Shown here: in pieces, positions 18,810 to 27,039 of the stretch
How positions within the stretch are numbered: the stretch's first letter is position 1
Layout of the letters: every line of letters starts with the position of its first letter
NCBI RefSeq assembly: GCF_004364165.1
Contig: NZ_SOAY01000010.1
Coordinates: forward strand, 647,098 to 711,097
DNA from: Maribacter spongiicola
GTDB taxonomy: Bacteria > Bacteroidota > Bacteroidia > Flavobacteriales > Flavobacteriaceae
DNA length: 64,000 bases
Direction: 5' to 3'
The notes under the pieces: generated by a model
Databases searched by the model: none
Told to the model about the DNA's origin: nothing
What the model saw: only the letters and a program-made list of their open reading frames with translations
Program-made: the position numbers and the translations under genes

Positions 18810-19662
18810 CTGCTATTTTCTTCGTCAATGCAACAAAATCGTCAACCGCCAATTGTTCTGGTCTAAGGTCAAATATAGTATCTTCTCGTAAATTATCTGA
18901 CAATGTAAATGTTTTTAAACTGTTACGTAATGTCTTTCTACGTTGATTAAATGCTGCTTTTACTACCCGGTATAAAAGTTGTTCATCGCAAGAAAGCTCA
19001 AATTTTGTTTTTCTTGTTAATCGCAATACCCCCGATTGTACTTTTGGAGGTGGGTCAAAAACAATTGGATCTACCGTAAATAGATATTCGGCATCATAAA
19101 ATACCTGAACTAAAACAGAAAGAATACCATATGCCTTACTACCTTCTGATGAGCAAATACGTTGCGCGACCTCTTTTTGAAACATCCCTGAAAACTCAGG
19201 AACATGGTTTCTAAGTTCTAGCATTTTAAAAACAATCTGGGTAGAGATATTATAAGGGAAGTTACCAGTTATGCCAAATTGTTCGTCGCCGAATAATGTG
19301 AAAATATCGTAATTCAAAAAATCTGCCTCAATAACCTTAAAAGTACCATCGCCCTCGAATGCCTTAGGGTGTTCTAACGGAAATTTTTCATTTAGGTAGG
19401 TAATTGATTCGCTATCCAAATCCATAGCCACTAAATTACTATCTCGTAAAAGAAGGTATTTAGTTAGCACTCCCGTACCCGGACCTATTTCTATTACGTT
19501 CTTATAATCTTTCTGTAGTAAGGTTTCGGCTATTTGCTTTGCAATACCTTCATCTTTTAAGAAATGCTGACCTAAGTACTTTTTCGCTTTTACAGGACTT
19601 TTTTCGTTATGCTTTTTATGAGCATATTTATCGTCTTTGTTCTTCTTCCTTTTCGTTCCCAT
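18796..19662 (-). CDS. rsmA: 16S rRNA (adenine1518-N6/adenine1519-N6)-dimethyltransferase
   Basis: 288-residue KsgA/RsmA enzyme: [12 protein letters not shown] at the N-terminus, SAM-binding [10 protein letters not shown], and catalytic NFPY in [14 protein letters not shown]. It dimethylates two adenines near the 3' end of 16S rRNA. A Lys-rich N-terminal extension of about 25 residues ([11 protein letters not shown]..) precedes the fold. Followed by mgtE with a 14-bp overlap. Confidence 0.96.
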   Translation of the reverse strand: MGTKRKKNKDDKYAHKKHNEKSPVKAKKYLGQHFLKDEGIAKQIAETLLQKDYKNVIEIGPGTGVLTKYLLLRDSNLVAMDLDSESITYLNEKFPLEHPKAFEGDGTFKVIEADFLNYDIFTLFGDEQFGITGNFPYNISTQIVFKMLELRNHVPEFSGMFQKEVAQRICSSEGSKAYGILSVLVQVFYDAEYLFTVDPIVFDPPPKVQSGVLRLTRKTKFELSCDEQLLYRVVKAAFNQRRKTLRNSLKTFTLSDNLREDTIFDLRPEQLAVDDFVALTKKIADDTL

Positions 19663-19682
19663 AACTACTATTTTGCACTATC

Positions 19683-20315
19683 TTATTTAGCGATATAAGT
19701 CCAGGCGTTTTTTCCAGAAGCTAGCTGTATCTGAATTCTTTCGTATGCTTCACCCTCGTAACTATCTGCTTTTTCTAATTCTTGATGAGACAGCGTATAT
19801 ACTTGTCCTTTAATAACATCTTCTTTAACGCCCGTATGTTGTAAGGTAGGGTAAAGGTCGGCTACCTTCTCCTCAGATATAATATATAAGGGCAATTCAT
19901 CTTCAAACCCGTTTAATGGTCTAGAGAAAACACCTAATTGTACATCTCTATCTTGCAGGGTGCCATAGGTAAATAAATAGTGTGTAGCCGCAGCCCTTTG
20001 TACAAAGTACTCATCTACTATTTCTAATTCTGTTTTAAAAGAAACCAATTGCCCCGCAAATTTACGCTGAATACTTTCTACTAACGCAGGAGCGTTTTCT
20101 TCATAATATCGTTCTAAGGTAGCTTTGTCTTGTACTGTGTATTGTACCGAATAGGTGAAGCCGCCCATGTCTTCTTCAACCAATACTTTTGAGAATTTTG
20201 CGCTTAAGAATTTCCCTGTTGAAAGTACTTGTGGAATATGGATTTCTTTCATCCATTGTACCCAAGTATCATGAGCAGTTTCTTCTACATTTGTGGTAAC
20301 GTTATATATATACAT
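19683..20315 (-). CDS. DUF4286 fused to a gamma-glutamylcyclotransferase-like domain
   Basis: 210 residues in two parts. Residues 1-100 are the DUF4286 ferredoxin-like domain typical of Bacteroidota (MYIYNVTTNVEE..W..WM). Residues 113-210 are a GGCT/YtfP-like fold starting YLFTYGTLQDRDVQ with the usual YGTL phosphate-binding-type turn, and ADSYEGEAYERIQI with the acidic catalytic region. DUF4286 proteins normally end after about 100 residues. Located 20 bases upstream of rsmA on the same strand. Function unknown. Confidence 0.75.
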   Translation of the reverse strand: MYIYNVTTNVEETAHDTWVQWMKEIHIPQVLSTGKFLSAKFSKVLVEEDMGGFTYSVQYTVQDKATLERYYEENAPALVESIQRKFAGQLVSFKTELEIVDEYFVQRAAATHYLFTYGTLQDRDVQLGVFSRPLNGFEDELPLYIISEEKVADLYPTLQHTGVKEDVIKGQVYTLSHQELEKADSYEGEAYERIQIQLASGKNAWTYIAK

Positions 20316-20391
20316 GCGTTAGTTCAAGTTCAAAATTGATATGCAAAGTTAGTTTAACTAACGCTTAAAACGAATTAGATGACGCCTGATT

Positions 20392-22185
20392 TTAATTTAT
20401 GGAATCTCCCCTTAAAATTCTAAAGTTTTTTCGTGCTTCAGGAAAATAGTAACTATCTTGATAATTGTAGATAATCTTCTCGTACTGTTCTTTGGCTTTG
20501 ATAGGGTCGTTCAATATTTTTCTATATATTTCGCCCAAGGCATAATAAGCATCATCGGCAAGAATGCCATTACCATAAAATGTGATGATTTTTTGATAGT
20601 TTAGTTCGGCATCTTCATATTTCTTCTTTTTTTCGAACAACTGTGCTTGCTTCAATAGCGCCTCATCTTCAATTTTTTCTCCCTTGTGATTTTCTAAAAT
20701 ATCGCCCAATGCAGTAATTGCTTCATCGGTTTTATTTTGGTAGGCTAAAAAATCGGCTCTTGCATATTTTTTAAGTGCGGTTTGTGTAGAATCTTCGAGT
20801 GAATTATCTGATATCAATAAGCTTAATTGCATGGCATCGTTCGCAATAAGTTGAGACGTAGAACTACGCAAAACCTTTAGTTGGGTCAATGCCCAATCGA
20901 AATCTCCTTTATAAAAACTTGTTTGTGCTACTTTATAACGTGCATCTTGCCCAAGCACATCGTTCTTTAATTTTTGTTGAATCTGTGAGAAGTAGATAAG
21001 GGCTTCATTAAATTTTTTATCATAGACCAAAATATCGCCTAAGGCTAACTTTAAGTATGCGGTACCTCTATCGCTTAAAGGAAGGTCAAGACTATTTTTA
21101 AGTAACTTCTCTGCAGGTGCCGGGTCATTTTTTTTAAAGGTTAGAAAATTGGCATAGGCAACTTGAAGTTGCAGCGATTGTGTTTTATAGCCGTATTCAT
21201 CTATTAGCGCATCATATTTTTTTTGAATTGCTTCTAGTTGACTAGCAGATGGGTTCAGTAATTCAATGTCGATGAGGTATAATTCTGAATCTAATTTTAT
21301 AAGGTTATTGCTAGTGTTTTCAATGATGTAGCTGAAAATATCTTTTGCAACTTCATTTTCTTCATTCTCTAGAGCATCTTTTCCTAAATTTTCTAAACGC
21401 GTTGTAGAACTACCGTCCATGCGTTTATAGATAGCTTTCTCTTGTCTAAATGCACTGCCATATTGTTTTTGCTGTACGAAAAGCCAGCTTAAAAGCTCGT
21501 TCCAAAGTACATCAGGATTTTTTTGTGCCCGTTCTAACAATACTTTTTTCAACAGGATATTGTTTTTATCTTCCGCATCTTCAGAAACAAAATCATCGAT
21601 GCTTCGTAAAATATTAGATTTAGATGTTTTACCATCGATTACGAGGTTTAGGTACGAATTGTACATTGCCTCAACATTGCCCTGTTCACCATAAATTCTT
21701 GCCATTTGAAAGTTGAAGTCTAAAGCAGGGTTTAGATCCATTGATTGTTGAAAAGCCTTAATGGCTAAATCTAAAAGGCTATATTTTTGAAACTGAAGAC
21801 CTAGGGCATAGCCGTAATTCGGATTTTTTGAAATGATGTCTAAAGCCTTGTCATAATTAATCTGTGCCATATCTTCTTTTTCTTGAAGGGCATAGTTATA
21901 ACCTAAATCTATTAAGAGTGTAGGGTAGGGGTTGCGGTCTTTTAAGCGTTCGTTCAAAAAATCTTCAGCCTCCACATATCGTTCTAGTTGCTGATAGCAG
22001 GCGACTAAATCTTGAACATACTCCGTTCTTCTCGGATTTTTTTCTACTAATTTTTCATAAAAAACAACAGCTTTTTCAAAATCGCCATCAGCAAAATATT
22101 GCTTTGCCAAGAAATCATCTTGCGCAAAGCTAAATGTAGACAGGGCTGTATATGTTATTATAAAAAAGATAAAGCGCATAATCAA
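20392..22185 (-). CDS. exported TPR-repeat protein
   Basis: 597 residues with a signal peptide (RFIFFIITYTALSTFSFAQ, cleavage after FAQ likely) and at least ten TPR-type helical pairs across the length, for example QYFADGDFEKAVVFYEKLV and DDAYYALGEIYRKI. A periplasmic scaffold, by analogy to other flavobacterial TPR proteins; no enzyme motif seen. The start could also be the second Met (MRFIFF). Shares direction with the rsmA group but the gap of 76 bases leaves the operon question open. Confidence 0.8.
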   Translation of the reverse strand: MIMRFIFFIITYTALSTFSFAQDDFLAKQYFADGDFEKAVVFYEKLVEKNPRRTEYVQDLVACYQQLERYVEAEDFLNERLKDRNPYPTLLIDLGYNYALQEKEDMAQINYDKALDIISKNPNYGYALGLQFQKYSLLDLAIKAFQQSMDLNPALDFNFQMARIYGEQGNVEAMYNSYLNLVIDGKTSKSNILRSIDDFVSEDAEDKNNILLKKVLLERAQKNPDVLWNELLSWLFVQQKQYGSAFRQEKAIYKRMDGSSTTRLENLGKDALENEENEVAKDIFSYIIENTSNNLIKLDSELYLIDIELLNPSASQLEAIQKKYDALIDEYGYKTQSLQLQVAYANFLTFKKNDPAPAEKLLKNSLDLPLSDRGTAYLKLALGDILVYDKKFNEALIYFSQIQQKLKNDVLGQDARYKVAQTSFYKGDFDWALTQLKVLRSSTSQLIANDAMQLSLLISDNSLEDSTQTALKKYARADFLAYQNKTDEAITALGDILENHKGEKIEDEALLKQAQLFEKKKKYEDAELNYQKIITFYGNGILADDAYYALGEIYRKILNDPIKAKEQYEKIIYNYQDSYYFPEARKNFRILRGDSIN

Positions 22186-22247
22186 AGATACATAGAATGC
22201 GGTAAGTTGTTGTTAAGGAGATGGTAACAAGCGCTCGAAATTATGTA

Positions 22248-22892
22248 TTAAGTATTCTGTAACTGTTTATGAGAACCATCGCAGTTCGGCATTCTTTTAG
22301 ATAAACCACAAACACAGTCGTTTAAACCTTTGCCATTGAAAATTCTTTTGGTATACTTTTTTATTCTTGCTGATCGTGTACCTGTTTGTTTCGCCTGGTT
22401 AAAATGAAGCAAATATCCTTTTTGGCGACCGGGAGTTAAATTTGTGAATGCTGCTTTAAACTCCGAATCATCTGTGAACATTTGTTCTAATTCAACAGGA
22501 ACGGCAATATCGGTTACCTTTTTCATCTGAATTTGTTTTCCCGATTTTTCATGAGCGATTGCTTCCTGAATGTAATCTTTAATCACCACCGACAGTTCAT
22601 TTATTTCTTGGGTATTCTGAAATCTAATTTGCCGACCAGCCTGTACATTCTCGGTTTGCTGAATTAATATGTTTTTGGGGTCTTTTAGTAAAGCTCCTTT
22701 GTAAAAAAGTACCGCACAATATTCTTTAAAGCCGTGTATTAAGACAATATTTTTACCATTGTTGGTGTAGCAAGGGTGTTTCCATTTAAAATCTTCTACA
22801 ACATCACATTCTAATATTAGCTCACGAAGGCGAATAAGTTCTACTTGCCACTGTGAAACTTCGGTTAAAAAAGTATCCACTTTTTTATTCAT
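22248..22892 (-). CDS. DUF1801/YdeI-like protein with a C-terminal CDGSH-type motif
   Basis: 214 residues. Residues 1-115 are DUF1801-like (WKHPCYTNNGKNIVLIHGF), the middle is the YdeI/OmpD-associated helical domain (MKKVTDIAVPVELEQMF .. LTPGRQKGYLLHFNQAK), and the C-terminus carries CVCGLSKRMPNCDGSHK. This fits the CDGSH [2Fe-2S] ligand pattern CxCx2Sx3PxCDGSH exactly. YdeI proteins usually stop just before this, so a redox cluster on this protein is inferred. It is 25 bases downstream of the SMR gene. Confidence 0.78.
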   Translation of the reverse strand: MNKKVDTFLTEVSQWQVELIRLRELILECDVVEDFKWKHPCYTNNGKNIVLIHGFKEYCAVLFYKGALLKDPKNILIQQTENVQAGRQIRFQNTQEINELSVVIKDYIQEAIAHEKSGKQIQMKKVTDIAVPVELEQMFTDDSEFKAAFTNLTPGRQKGYLLHFNQAKQTGTRSARIKKYTKRIFNGKGLNDCVCGLSKRMPNCDGSHKQLQNT

Positions 22893-22917
22893 AAGAGTGC
22901 GTTGTTTTTAAGTGTTT

Positions 22918-23244
22918 CTAATGTGAAACTACTTTAAGACCAATGATCGAACCTATTAATGTTGTAATAAAAAGAATGCGTAAAAAAGTCGCTGGTTCTT
23001 TAAATACAAATATCCCTACTAGTACGGTACCCACTGCACCAATACCTGTCCAGACAGCATAAGCGGTGCCGATTGGTAATGTTTGAGTTGCTTTCACTAA
23101 AAGTATCATGCTTATGGCAAGTGCGACTAAAAAGCCAATATACCATAAGTACATTTCGTTGCCTGTGGTTTCTTTTGCTTTGCCTAGACAAAAGGCGAAG
23201 GCTACCTCAAAAAGACCGGCGATTATTAATAGTACCCAATTCAT
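22918..23244 (-). CDS. small multidrug resistance (SMR) transporter, Gdx/SugE-like
   Basis: 108 residues, four transmembrane helices. The essential membrane Glu is in GLFEVAFAF, and LPIGTAYAVWTGIGAVGTV is the SMR signature. The Gdx/SugE subgroup exports guanidinium and some quaternary ammonium compounds with proton antiport; the sub-assignment here is by motif likeness only. No guanidine riboswitch-like structure was recognised upstream. Confidence 0.88.
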   Translation of the reverse strand: MNWVLLIIAGLFEVAFAFCLGKAKETTGNEMYLWYIGFLVALAISMILLVKATQTLPIGTAYAVWTGIGAVGTVLVGIFVFKEPATFLRILFITTLIGSIIGLKVVSH

Positions 23245-23302
23245 AATCTTAGAATTTGTTTAGAGTAACGTTCGCTATTTTAATATAAGTAAAATTTGAA
23301 AA

Positions 23303-23344
23303 AATAGAAATGCCATATAAACTATTTCATATGGCATTTCTATT
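23303..23344 (-). terminator. serS terminator
   Basis: 16-bp stem (AATAGAAATGCCATAT with its complement) and a 10-base loop, followed on the minus strand by a T-run, 32 bases after the serS stop. Confidence 0.88.
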
Positions 23345-23376
23345 ATAGATGTTTAATACTTTGAAGTATTTTATTA

Positions 23377-24648
23377 TTAATCAATCATATCAAAACCACA
23401 ATAAGGTACTAATACCTCAGGAATTTTAATTCCGTCTGCAGTTTGGTAATTTTCTAAAATTCCGGCTAATACACGTGGTAGTGCCAAAGAACTTCCGTTC
23501 AAAGTATGTGCTAGTTGGTTTTTACCATTTTCATCTTTAAAGCGCAATTTTAATCTATTAGCTTGGTAGGTTTCAAAGTTAGAAACAGAGCTAATTTCTA
23601 GCCATCTGTCTTGAGCAGTTGAGAATACCTCAAAGTCAAAGGTAAGTGCCGAGGTAAACCCTAAATCACCACCACACAGTCTTAGAATACGGTATGGTAA
23701 TTTTAATTCTCTTAAAATATCCTTTACATGCTCAACCATACCATCTAATGCATCGTATGATTTTGAAGGATGCTCTACACGTACAATTTCAACTTTATCG
23801 AATTGATGTAAACGGTTTAGACCACGTACATGTGCACCATAACTACCTGCTTCTCTTCTAAAGCAAGGTGTGTAGCCGGTATATGTAATAGGAAAATCAC
23901 TTTCGTTTACAATAACATCTCTAAAAATGTTGGTTACAGGAACTTCTGCCGTTGGAATCAAATAAAGATCGTCTGCCGTTACATGGTACATTTGACCTTC
24001 TTTGTCTGGTAGTTGACCTGTGCCGTAACCTGAGAGTTCGTTTACTAAATGCGGAACTTGAATTTCGGTATAGCCTGCTGCGGTATTTTTATCTAAGAAA
24101 TAAGCAATTAAAGCACGTTGTAAACGAGCTCCTTTTCCTTTATAAACGGGAAAACCAGCACCGGCTATTTTTACGCCTAATTCAAAATCTATAATATCAT
24201 ATTTCTTCGCCAACTCCCAATGCGGTAAGGCGCCTTCAACTAATTTAGGTATTTCACCTTCATTTAATATCTCTTCATTGTCCTCTTCTGTAGAACCTTT
24301 CTTTACAGAAATATGCGGAGCATTCGGTAATTGATATAAAAGGGTTTGCAGCTCTTCTTCTGCAGTAGCAAGACCTTCACTAAAATGCTTCGATTTTTCT
24401 TTTAGTTTTACTGTTTGCTCTTTAAGTTCATTTGCCTCTTGTGCCTTACCAGTTTTGTACAATTCACCAATTTCTTTAGAAAGCTTGTTCGATTCGGCTA
24501 AAAGGTTGTCCAAACTAGTTTGGGCAGCGCGTCTATTTTCATCTAATTGAAGCACTTTTTCAACTAAAGGTTGTGCGTCAATATTTCTTTTTTCAAGGGC
24601 AAGGATAATTTCTTCCTTATTATCTCTTATGGTCTGTAATTGTAACAT
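23377..24648 (-). CDS. serS: seryl-tRNA synthetase
   Basis: 423-residue class II synthetase. N-terminal coiled-coil tRNA-binding arm (about 1-110), then class II motif 2 (PCFRREAGSYGAHVRGLNRLHQF begins with the catalytic FRREAG) and motif 3 (NGSSLALPRVLAGILEN). Charges tRNA-Ser with serine. Monocistronic, with its own terminator. Confidence 0.97.
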   Translation of the reverse strand: MLQLQTIRDNKEEIILALEKRNIDAQPLVEKVLQLDENRRAAQTSLDNLLAESNKLSKEIGELYKTGKAQEANELKEQTVKLKEKSKHFSEGLATAEEELQTLLYQLPNAPHISVKKGSTEEDNEEILNEGEIPKLVEGALPHWELAKKYDIIDFELGVKIAGAGFPVYKGKGARLQRALIAYFLDKNTAAGYTEIQVPHLVNELSGYGTGQLPDKEGQMYHVTADDLYLIPTAEVPVTNIFRDVIVNESDFPITYTGYTPCFRREAGSYGAHVRGLNRLHQFDKVEIVRVEHPSKSYDALDGMVEHVKDILRELKLPYRILRLCGGDLGFTSALTFDFEVFSTAQDRWLEISSVSNFETYQANRLKLRFKDENGKNQLAHTLNGSSLALPRVLAGILENYQTADGIKIPEVLVPYCGFDMID

Positions 24649-24728
24649 TATTGAATTGTATTTGGCTGTAAATTTACGTTAATCTTATTGTTTACAAACG
24701 ATACTTATAAATACTAAATTGTAATTAA

Positions 24729-26057
24729 CTAATTTTTAATTTTATGGTTAGAAGGTAGAATCCAAGTATGGTGTTTAGTTTGGTACCACGGTTCTGCCGC
24801 TAAATCTATTTCGGGGTCAATAAAGGGAGTGTAAGTTTTTCTGTTAATACTTATTAAAGAATTCTCTAAATAGACTTCAACTTCCATATTTTTCCCTTCA
24901 AAATCTTTCTTCAGGTACTGTGCGAACTGCCAAGCAAAATCTGGGTAAGCGAAAATTTTACGCTGTTGACTTGCGGTGACGTAATCTTTCGGATTTATAT
25001 AGGTCACCTCTTCGGTCTTTTTGTCGACTACTTTAAAGGTACCCTTGCCTTGTCTACTTCGTAACATCATTCTCCAGCTCATTCGGTGACCTTCTTCCGT
25101 CCAAAGTACATCCCCATCAATTGCGTAATGTCGAATAGGGAGTAATAATTGTATTATAAAGTATACAGAAAAGCCTAATAGAAGGGTGTTTTTAAATGTT
25201 GGAATAATGAGTTTTGAAGCCGTATATGGACTCTTAGATTTAAAAAAGATACTGCGAATGGTTTCTGGTTCAAAAAAGAAAACACTGAAAGCAATCGATA
25301 AATAGGGGAAAATTCCGATTTGAAAAATAATGGAATTGAACAGATGAAAAAATAATGAAAGAAAGAAGGCGATTTTTCTTGTTGGTTTCCAAAGTAGTGC
25401 CGGTACTATTAATAGGTCGAATACAATACCTGCCCAACCAATAATTACATGTACCCATGGTTGTTGCAATATATCGCCAATTAGCCAATAGGCTTTTTTT
25501 GAATTCATTAATGTAGCAATGGTACTAAAATCAAGCCAATCGCCATACATTTTAGCTATAGAAGCGTATACATAAACAATAAATAATTGTAATACTACCA
25601 CCCATTTTACATAGGCATACATTGAATTGGTTTCTAATTCGGAATTCATTTTAACATCGTACGACCGACTTCTTTCCGCAGGAAAAAAACACATCAATAA
25701 TGATATTAAGATAAGCAGGTAGTAATGGTTGTTATACGCTGTTTTTTGCATCAAATATGTTGCCGTCCATAAGATGGTAAATGAAATGATACTTGCTCTA
25801 TATTTAAAACCTACAGCTATAAATAGACCCAGCAAGCCCATGGTGCAGAAGTATAAATACATGCCAAAACCAGGTAATGGTTGTAGAAACTCAAAATCTA
25901 TGAAAGGAAAAGTGTATTGTGGTGCAATGAGATTGCGCTTTACCCACCCTGTAGCGATAGCCCCAAAACATTCTAGGGCAACTAGAATACCAAAAAAAAT
26001 ACGGAAGATGATTAACTGGCTATTATCTATGCGTTGAAATAACAACCTATTGAGCAT
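24729..26057 (-). CDS. HTTM-domain (vitamin K-dependent gamma-carboxylase-like) membrane protein
   Basis: 442 residues with seven or so transmembrane segments (IIFRIFFGILVALECFG, FIVYVYASIAKMYGDWL and others) and a C-terminal soluble part. This is the HTTM/VKGC-like family; related flavobacterial proteins are found next to ribF, as here (2 bases apart, same strand). The reaction in bacteria is not established, so carboxylase activity should not be assumed. Confidence 0.8.
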   Translation of the reverse strand: MLNRLLFQRIDNSQLIIFRIFFGILVALECFGAIATGWVKRNLIAPQYTFPFIDFEFLQPLPGFGMYLYFCTMGLLGLFIAVGFKYRASIISFTILWTATYLMQKTAYNNHYYLLILISLLMCFFPAERSRSYDVKMNSELETNSMYAYVKWVVVLQLFIVYVYASIAKMYGDWLDFSTIATLMNSKKAYWLIGDILQQPWVHVIIGWAGIVFDLLIVPALLWKPTRKIAFFLSLFFHLFNSIIFQIGIFPYLSIAFSVFFFEPETIRSIFFKSKSPYTASKLIIPTFKNTLLLGFSVYFIIQLLLPIRHYAIDGDVLWTEEGHRMSWRMMLRSRQGKGTFKVVDKKTEEVTYINPKDYVTASQQRKIFAYPDFAWQFAQYLKKDFEGKNMEVEVYLENSLISINRKTYTPFIDPEIDLAAEPWYQTKHHTWILPSNHKIKN

Positions 26058-26059
26058 AA

Positions 26060-26986
26060 TTATTTTTTAATAAAATGTAGCGATTTTTCTTTATCCTTGG
26101 CTAATTGATTCTTTAAAGCCTCAACAGATTCAAATTTATGCTCATCTCTTAAGCGAACCAAAATATTAACTTGAATTTTTTGATTATATAAATCGGTATT
26201 AAAATCGAAAAAATTGATCTCGATCGATTTCTCGGTACCATTAACGGTTGGGTTATAACCAATATTCATCATTCCGTATACAACCACTCCATTTAAAATG
26301 CTGTTTACTACGTAAGCACCATTTTTAGGTATCAATTTATAATCTTCGGCTATAGATAGGTTAGCTGTTGGGTAGCCCAATTGTTTACCGATTCCTTTTC
26401 CTTTTATAATTGTTCCTGTAAGCATGTATTCATAGCCTAAGTAGCTATTGGCGGTTTCAATATCGCCATCTTCTAATGCTTTTCTAATTTTTGTAGAACT
26501 CACAGATACATCGTCGATTTCTTGAGCGGGAATTTCTTCAACCGAAAAATCATAGGTATTTCCGAATGTGATTAAATCGGTAATATTCGCATTTCTATTT
26601 CTACCGAACCTGTGGTCATATCCAATAATGACCTTTTTTATATGTAGGGTGTTTACAAGCATATCACGCACAAACTCAACAGCCGTAAGACGAGAGAATT
26701 CTTTGGTGAAAGGATGGATGATGAGTACGTCAAGACCAAGATTTTCTAAAATAGTAATCTTTTCTTCTATCGTATTCAACAGTTTTATATTGGCATCTTT
26801 CTGTAAAACCATTCTCGGATGCGGAAAAAAGGTAAGCACAGAAGAATTTAATTCTGTACTCTTGGCATGATTTATGATTTTGCTAAGTATTTTAAGGTGA
26901 CCTATATGTACACCGTCAAAGGTACCTATGGTAATGACCGTAGGATATTCTTCTTTGTATTTAGAAATGTTGCGGACTGTAATCAC
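26060..26986 (-). CDS. ribF: bifunctional riboflavin kinase/FAD synthetase
   Basis: 308 residues. The N-terminal nucleotidyltransferase domain has GTFDGVHIGH and later VSSTKIRKAL; the C-terminal riboflavin-kinase domain has GIGKQLGYPTANLSI and NIGYNPTVNG. It converts riboflavin to FMN and FAD. The upstream gap to the divergent metallopeptidase gene is short (53 bases). Confidence 0.96.
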   Translation of the reverse strand: MITVRNISKYKEEYPTVITIGTFDGVHIGHLKILSKIINHAKSTELNSSVLTFFPHPRMVLQKDANIKLLNTIEEKITILENLGLDVLIIHPFTKEFSRLTAVEFVRDMLVNTLHIKKVIIGYDHRFGRNRNANITDLITFGNTYDFSVEEIPAQEIDDVSVSSTKIRKALEDGDIETANSYLGYEYMLTGTIIKGKGIGKQLGYPTANLSIAEDYKLIPKNGAYVVNSILNGVVVYGMMNIGYNPTVNGTEKSIEINFFDFNTDLYNQKIQVNILVRLRDEHKFESVEALKNQLAKDKEKSLHFIKK

Positions 26987-27009
26987 CTATGATAGAAAAT
27001 AAAAAGACT

Positions 27010-27017
27010 TATATTTG
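27010..27017 (+). promoter_or_regulatory. putative -7 promoter element (TATATTTG) of the metallopeptidase gene
   Basis: TAnnTTTG match 22 bases upstream of the ATG at 27040. A -33 TTTG at normal spacing is not obvious. Confidence 0.5.
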
Positions 27018-27039
27018 ATTTTGAGTTAAAAGCCTCTTA

